Of a stretch of 64,000 nt of DNA, positions 59,970-64,000 are shown piece after piece. Origin of the DNA: CAWFZT01 sp963820415. GTDB taxonomy: Bacteria; Chloroflexota; Anaerolineae; Anaerolineales; Anaerolineaceae. Below the pieces are notes generated by a model. It saw only the letters and a program-made list of their open reading frames with translations, was not told where the DNA came from and ran no database searches. Location: the NCBI GenBank assembly GCA_963820415.1, contig CAWFZT010000013.1, positions 62,001-126,000 on the forward strand. Direction: 5' to 3'. Position numbers and translations under genes: made by a program. Every line of letters begins with the position of its first letter. Positions within the stretch are counted from its first letter, which is position 1.

Positions 59970-61136
59970 CTAGCTCAGGAACATCGGTACGCCCATGAAA
60001 TCCTTGATGTTCGGGCGGTATTGCTCGATGTCGTAGAAAGCCGGTACGTCCACACGTTTCTTACCAGCCAGGATCATATCCACCGGTACCGTGGTGTATT
60101 TACCACCATGCAGGGCGACCATCTTCCCATATTCGCTGCGCTTGATCAATTGGATTGCCAGGTGACCATAGGACATGGCCACCATCCGATCCAACGAATC
60201 CGGAGCGCCGGAGCGCATCAGGTAAGCCAACTGCTGGTAGATGATGTCGTGCTCGGTCATGCGCTTGATCTCATCGGATAAGACCAGGCCAACCCCACCC
60301 AGCTTGCGATGCCCATATGCATCTGCTTCACCTGTTTCAATAACTTCGCTGCCTTCCAGGATGGCGCCTTCAGAAATGGTCATGATGCAGTAATTAGAAG
60401 GATTATTACGCTTATCTTCTACCAGGAAATCGATCAGCTTTTTAATGTTGCATGGAACTTCGGTGATGATAGCCCGGTCGACGTAAGCCAGGTAGGCGCT
60501 GATCAGGCTCGTCTCGCCGGAGTTGCGGCCAAACAGCTCCATGATGCCAATCCGCTCGTGTGATCCGACCGATGTGCGCATGTTGGTGATGGCCTCCACA
60601 CTACGGGAGACAGCTGTTGAAAAACCGATGCAGTAATCGGTACCGAATACATCATTATCCATTGTCTTTGGGATGGCGACAATCGGGAAACCTTCTTTGT
60701 GCAGGCGGACGCCGTAACTCAGGGTATCATCCCCGCCAATTGGAATCAGGACGTCCAGGCCGAGGTGGTTGATCACCTTAAGCACATGGTCAGTGTAGTC
60801 CATCGTGCCCTCTTCATCCACTTTCTTACCCATGGATGAATTCTTTAAGAAATCTGGGATGTTATTCGGTTTAACGTTCTGAGGGTTGGTACGCGACGTG
60901 TGCAGGAAAGTACCGCCGGTACGGTCGATGGTACGAACATCGTTGCTATGCAGTTCCCTCACGTAATAGTCGTGTGTGGATGGCTCATCGAGATTGTAAT
61001 TCAGTAAACCAGCCCAACCTCTACGTATACCAATCACCCGGTAACCATTCTCCAAAGCGCTCAAAACGACTGCTTTCATAGCAGGATTGAGGCCTGGAAC
61101 ATCACCACCCCCCGTTAGTAAACCTAACGTTTTCAT
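59970..61136 (-). CDS. 6-phosphofructokinase, PPi-dependent type
   Basis: A 388-residue phosphofructokinase. GLLTGGGDVPGLNPAMK holds the diphosphate-binding loop, PIGGDDTLSYG (about 137-147) has Asp where ATP enzymes have Gly, and PKTMDNDVFGTDYCIGFSTA has Lys in place of Gly in the PGTIDND motif. Both substitutions are associated with pyrophosphate-using enzymes. MELFGRNSGETSL contacts fructose-6-phosphate. It therefore probably catalyses the reversible PPi-dependent step of glycolysis. Confidence 0.9.
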   Translation of the reverse strand: MKTLGLLTGGGDVPGLNPAMKAVVLSALENGYRVIGIRRGWAGLLNYNLDEPSTHDYYVRELHSNDVRTIDRTGGTFLHTSRTNPQNVKPNNIPDFLKNSSMGKKVDEEGTMDYTDHVLKVINHLGLDVLIPIGGDDTLSYGVRLHKEGFPIVAIPKTMDNDVFGTDYCIGFSTAVSRSVEAITNMRTSVGSHERIGIMELFGRNSGETSLISAYLAYVDRAIITEVPCNIKKLIDFLVEDKRNNPSNYCIMTISEGAILEGSEVIETGEADAYGHRKLGGVGLVLSDEIKRMTEHDIIYQQLAYLMRSGAPDSLDRMVAMSYGHLAIQLIKRSEYGKMVALHGGKYTTVPVDMILAGKKRVDVPAFYDIEQYRPNIKDFMGVPMFLS

Positions 61137-61169
61137 GAACAGCTCCTTATAGAAATAAATGATTGCTAA

Positions 61170-62234
61170 TTAAGACGTAGTCAAGCCCATGCAGGGAACC
61201 CGGAATGAAACCTGGCACCCCTGATCGACCGCAGCATCAATACTCATTTCGCCTCCCAGCATCTCAACTCTTTCACGGATGAGCTTGAGGCCAAAGCCGC
61301 CTTTATCGAGGGCTGGAGCAGGATCAAATCCTCTGCCGTTATCATTGACCGAGACATTGACCAGGTCATCTTCGATAAAAATTTGCACGTTAATCTGGAG
61401 TTTCGAGGAATTATCCTGATTGAATTTGGCTGCATTCCACATGATTTCTTGCAAGGCGCGGAAAACCATCACTTCCAGGTAAGGCTCAATCCTGCGCTCT
61501 TGACCTTTAATCGAAAGAGGTACGTCAATGCCGGTTTGGGTGCGGAACGATTCGATGTATCTGCGGATCGTTGGAAACAGTCCCAAGTCGTCCAACATCA
61601 TCGGACGCAGCTCAAAAATAAACACCCTTACCTTCTGAAAGGTGCTCATCGCGGCAGTTTTCAATGCGCTCAATTCATCTTTGGCCCTTATCGGGTCTAT
61701 GTCGAACAGGCGCGCAGCAATTTCCGCTTGAACGATGAAATTCGACAGCGCCTGAGCCGGCCCATCATGCATCTGGCGCGAAAGCCGCTGGCGCTCGGCC
61801 TCCTGGGCATTGATCACCATTTCGATCACAGTCGAGCCGCTGGCGCCTGTTTTTCCTTCGAGCCCAACCCGATTGTCGCTTAAATAATTAGCGCCAGTTT
61901 CCAGGTAACCGACGATTTTTTGTAAATGCTGCTGGTCGCTTTGCAGTTTTTCGAGCTGGCCGCGCATAACCAGCAGGCGTTGCTGAGTGTCCATGGCTGA
62001 CTCGTAGACCTGGCGGATATCAGCCCGGGGGATTGATTCTAGCTGAGATTGGACCTGTTGCAAATTCCCATTGATTGAGGCGTTTCTCTGCATAAGTTTG
62101 GTCATTTCAACCTGGCTCTGTTCCACCATCAAAGTGATCTCGTTCAAAGACCTTCGGGCATGGTCGAGCTCACTCTGAATTTTCTGCAGGTTTTCATCCA
62201 CACGGCCGGTAGATCCCTGTACTTTTGCTAACAT
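61170..62234 (-). CDS. DegS-like sensor histidine kinase (HisKA_3)
   Basis: A 354-residue soluble kinase. Residues about 1-125 are predicted coiled coil (heptad-rich, many Gln/Glu/Leu), with no membrane segment. The dimerisation/phosphorylation site is EAERQRLSRQMHDGPAQALS, in which the His is the phospho-acceptor. The ATPase domain has an N-box EIMWNAAKFN and the G-box DNGRGFDP. This architecture matches cytoplasmic DegS. No cognate response regulator lies next to it. It starts just downstream of the glycosyltransferase-like gene on the same strand. Confidence 0.9.
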   Translation of the reverse strand: MLAKVQGSTGRVDENLQKIQSELDHARRSLNEITLMVEQSQVEMTKLMQRNASINGNLQQVQSQLESIPRADIRQVYESAMDTQQRLLVMRGQLEKLQSDQQHLQKIVGYLETGANYLSDNRVGLEGKTGASGSTVIEMVINAQEAERQRLSRQMHDGPAQALSNFIVQAEIAARLFDIDPIRAKDELSALKTAAMSTFQKVRVFIFELRPMMLDDLGLFPTIRRYIESFRTQTGIDVPLSIKGQERRIEPYLEVMVFRALQEIMWNAAKFNQDNSSKLQINVQIFIEDDLVNVSVNDNGRGFDPAPALDKGGFGLKLIRERVEMLGGEMSIDAAVDQGCQVSFRVPCMGLTTS

Positions 62235-62305
62235 AGCTAATCTCCTGAATCAAAAAACCGCTCCGCCGAGAAATTTGAACGGAATGTGCGTAAGTATAGC
62301 ATATA

Positions 62306-63790
62306 TCAAGGCTTGCGCCAGCGATAGACCCACATATTTTCCCCGCCGGCTTTTGGAGAAAACGTACCTTGTGTGTGATAGACCGGGACGCCGCGTAAGA
62401 TTAACTGCGGGTACCATTTTGGGAAGGTAACCAGGTAATCGACGCCCTGCTCGTCTAGATATTCCTCCAACCGGCGTTCATCCCGGATAAATGGGATCAC
62501 TTCGGGAGAAATTAAGCCTGCCAGATCGACCAGGTTTCGTTGACTGAAAAAACCAAAGGCGCCAATGTCATGTACAGCGATTTTTGACTGCTGTGGGGTA
62601 TTCACTGCTACCCATTTGGCGGCTGTGACCATCTCGCTGTCGATAATCGCTACATCCTGCGCATACGCGGAAGCGCCGATGCCGTAAAATGCCAGCCATA
62701 CCCCAACGATGACCATCGTCCATGCCCGACTGACCCACCAGTGGGCCATTTTGTGTCCTGATATTGCTCTCAGAATGTATCTGATTCCCATGATCGAGAC
62801 AACAAAATATACTGGCATCCCCGGCATCAGGTAGCGCCCGTGCTGGTAGGTGACAGGCAGACGCAGAGCATATAAGAGAGTATACCCAGCCCACCAAAGC
62901 ACGGCTGCGAATACCGCCCAGTTCTTTAACTTCCAGGCGTACCAGACTTCCGCAAAAAAACCGGGCAATAATAAGATGCCCGCGCCAATCATCGGCAGGC
63001 CAAACAATGAGAGCAGCCGTTGGGACAGCGGGGTTTGGGTAAGTATGGCATACTCCGCCTGCTTGGCGTAAAATGTATTTGGCCACCAACCGCCTGAAAG
63101 GATATGGTTAAAAAGTAAATAGGGTATAAAAGGCAGCAGGAAGAAAGCCAATCCTTTAGCCAGATTGGTCATTTTATATCGCCAGGTTTCCGTTGAGAGA
63201 AAAAGCACGAAGAAGATAGGGCCAAGAAGCGAAATACCATCCGGCCTGATCCAAACCGAAATGCCCGCAAGGAGGCCAACCTGCCAAGGACACACCGATT
63301 TTCTCGAAACAATTAAAAGAACAAGCAGGATAAACAGGCAATATAAGGCCGTTTCCATTCCGGAGACTGACGCCCACACCAGGTGCCACTCCCCAATCAA
63401 GAAGATCCCCAGCCAGGGAAAGCCAGATCTGAGGTCAGGGAATTGCCTGTGTAGATAGGCCTCGCCGGATAACCCAATCCCTAGCAAGCTGATCCCACCA
63501 AGAAAATAGGTCCAGCCATAGGGAATTGTGCGGAAGAGGTATCCGGCTGCTATCAACAACGACCACAGCGGAGCTGTCGACCCGGCTGATAATTTGCCTG
63601 GGATGAAGGCCCACTGCCCAAGTTCGGCCAGGTTACGGGCGTAGGTCTGGTGGATCCAGGCATCATCCAAGGGAAAACCAACCACGCGGGTGAATGCGCT
63701 GGCCAGCAGAAAACCTGCTATCACCAGGCAGGTGGTTATGGCTAATATAATGTTCTGCTTCAAGAAAATTAACTTTATAATTCTTTTCAC
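62306..63790 (-). CDS. Polytopic membrane protein, GT-C glycosyltransferase-like
   Basis: A 494-residue protein with about ten to eleven hydrophobic segments. The first loop contains FPLDDAWIHQTYARNLAE, a conserved acidic motif like the DD/DE catalytic loop of GT-C lipid-sugar glycosyltransferases. The C-terminal ~110 residues are soluble (VAVNTPQQSKIAVHDIGAFG..YPQLILRGVPVYHTQGTF). The next gene's visible end has a similar C-terminal flavour. Precise sugar and acceptor unknown. Confidence 0.75.
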   Translation of the reverse strand: MKRIIKLIFLKQNIILAITTCLVIAGFLLASAFTRVVGFPLDDAWIHQTYARNLAELGQWAFIPGKLSAGSTAPLWSLLIAAGYLFRTIPYGWTYFLGGISLLGIGLSGEAYLHRQFPDLRSGFPWLGIFLIGEWHLVWASVSGMETALYCLFILLVLLIVSRKSVCPWQVGLLAGISVWIRPDGISLLGPIFFVLFLSTETWRYKMTNLAKGLAFFLLPFIPYLLFNHILSGGWWPNTFYAKQAEYAILTQTPLSQRLLSLFGLPMIGAGILLLPGFFAEVWYAWKLKNWAVFAAVLWWAGYTLLYALRLPVTYQHGRYLMPGMPVYFVVSIMGIRYILRAISGHKMAHWWVSRAWTMVIVGVWLAFYGIGASAYAQDVAIIDSEMVTAAKWVAVNTPQQSKIAVHDIGAFGFFSQRNLVDLAGLISPEVIPFIRDERRLEEYLDEQGVDYLVTFPKWYPQLILRGVPVYHTQGTFSPKAGGENMWVYRWRKP

Positions 63791-63803
63791 AATGAATCCC
63801 AGA

Positions 63804-64000
63804 TCAATTCAGTTGGATGGCTATGCGATATAAATATACGTCCTCGCCAATTCTTTCCAGATAGACCAGACCTGGAAGGTTGCCCGGATGCTGGTAAAGC
63901 GGGTCCAATCCTGCCACGTGGTTTGGTTCCAGGACCAGGTATTCTGCATGGTATCGTTTTGCTACAGACAATAGGGTTGACAGGTTACCATCCGGGATCA
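63804..64000 (-). CDS. C-terminal fragment of an upstream protein (cut by window edge)
   Basis: The last 64 or so codons of a minus-strand gene whose start lies beyond the window. The readable end includes LVLEPNHVAGLDPLYQHPGN and LVYLERIGEDVYLYRIA. It resembles the soluble C-terminal part of polytopic GT-C-like proteins, and stops with TGA at 63804, 14 bases from the start of the next gene, so the two are likely co-transcribed paralogues. Confidence 0.6.
   Translation of the reverse strand, partial: IPDGNLSTLLSVAKRYHAEYLVLEPNHVAGLDPLYQHPGNLPGLVYLERIGEDVYLYRIAIQLN

Overview
The window looks like chromosomal DNA of an anaerobic Chloroflexota bacterium, probably of the Anaerolineae. This placement is inferred from gene content and order, not from a marker tree. 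The content includes a multi-subunit NAD-linked [NiFe] hydrogenase, SufU-type Fe-S assembly, a PPi-type phosphofructokinase, TrmI, and PIG-L, GtrA and ubiquitin-like/G5 lipoproteins. GC is moderate, and most genes have clear Shine-Dalgarno sites. ATG starts dominate, with several TTG starts at overlapping gene junctions.

Layout. 1-1.4 kb: tRNA-His directly downstream of hisS. 2.05-9.25 kb: a six-gene hydrogenase operon (stand-alone [2Fe-2S] protein, NuoE-, NuoF- and NuoG-like diaphorase subunits, small and large [NiFe] subunits) plus its maturation protease. 9.5-15.9 kb: a cyclic-nucleotide-binding protein and the full hypABFCDE set. 15.9-17.7 kb: a methyltransferase, a PIG-L deacetylase and a broken VOC gene. 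17.7-23.9 kb: a minus-strand suf operon (sufCBD, a frameshifted small gene, sufS, sufU, a Rieske ferredoxin) with a recognisable promoter and overlapping palindrome. 23.9-25.9 kb: an esterase and a frameshifted ATP-grasp gene. 26.5-31.2 kb: a ceramidase-like hydrolase and a sugar-type ABC importer without its ATPase. 31.8-33.3 kb: an HtrA-like protease (frameshifted) overlapping a LuxR-type regulator. 33.4-37.6 kb: glycerol kinase, a GlpA-like glycerol-3-phosphate dehydrogenase, and SdhB/SdhC/SdhD-like subunits. 38.3-39.9 kb: a small inserted island holding a cassette-like methyltransferase and an ORF-less group II intron. 40-64 kb: mostly housekeeping genes (rplY, nudix, trmI, mnmA with a cysteine desulfurase, a hexose-phosphate mutase, tatD, a polyprenyl synthase, tRNA-Leu, plsX, an rRNA pseudouridine synthase, scpB, a sugar-nucleotide decarboxylase, GtrA, a Mg-chelatase-like ATPase, rsmD, pfp, a DegS-like kinase) and a membrane protein of glycosyltransferase type at the end.

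How the genes work together. The first 16 kb form one functional unit: hydrogenase structural genes, C-terminal processing protease and every Hyp protein needed to build the NiFe(CN)2CO centre. The suf operon supplies the many Fe-S clusters these enzymes need. The glpK-centred operon would phosphorylate glycerol and oxidise glycerol-3-phosphate through a membrane-bound complex whose electron-transfer half is that of a succinate dehydrogenase. mnmA next to a cysteine desulfurase is a tRNA thiolation unit.

The most unusual observations are: (i) the hybrid G3P dehydrogenase/Sdh operon; (ii) the hydrogenase whose NuoF-like subunit has lost its N-terminal [2Fe-2S] ligands and its C-terminal ferredoxin domain; (iii) a dispersed inverted-repeat element with conserved ends and variable palindromic centres found at least four times; (iv) an ORF-less group II intron inserted in a GTTAGGC motif beside a cassette-like methyltransferase, the whole bracketed by 14-bp direct repeats. 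Several single-base frameshifts and one in-frame stop affect otherwise well-conserved genes. They may be assembly errors or real decay.
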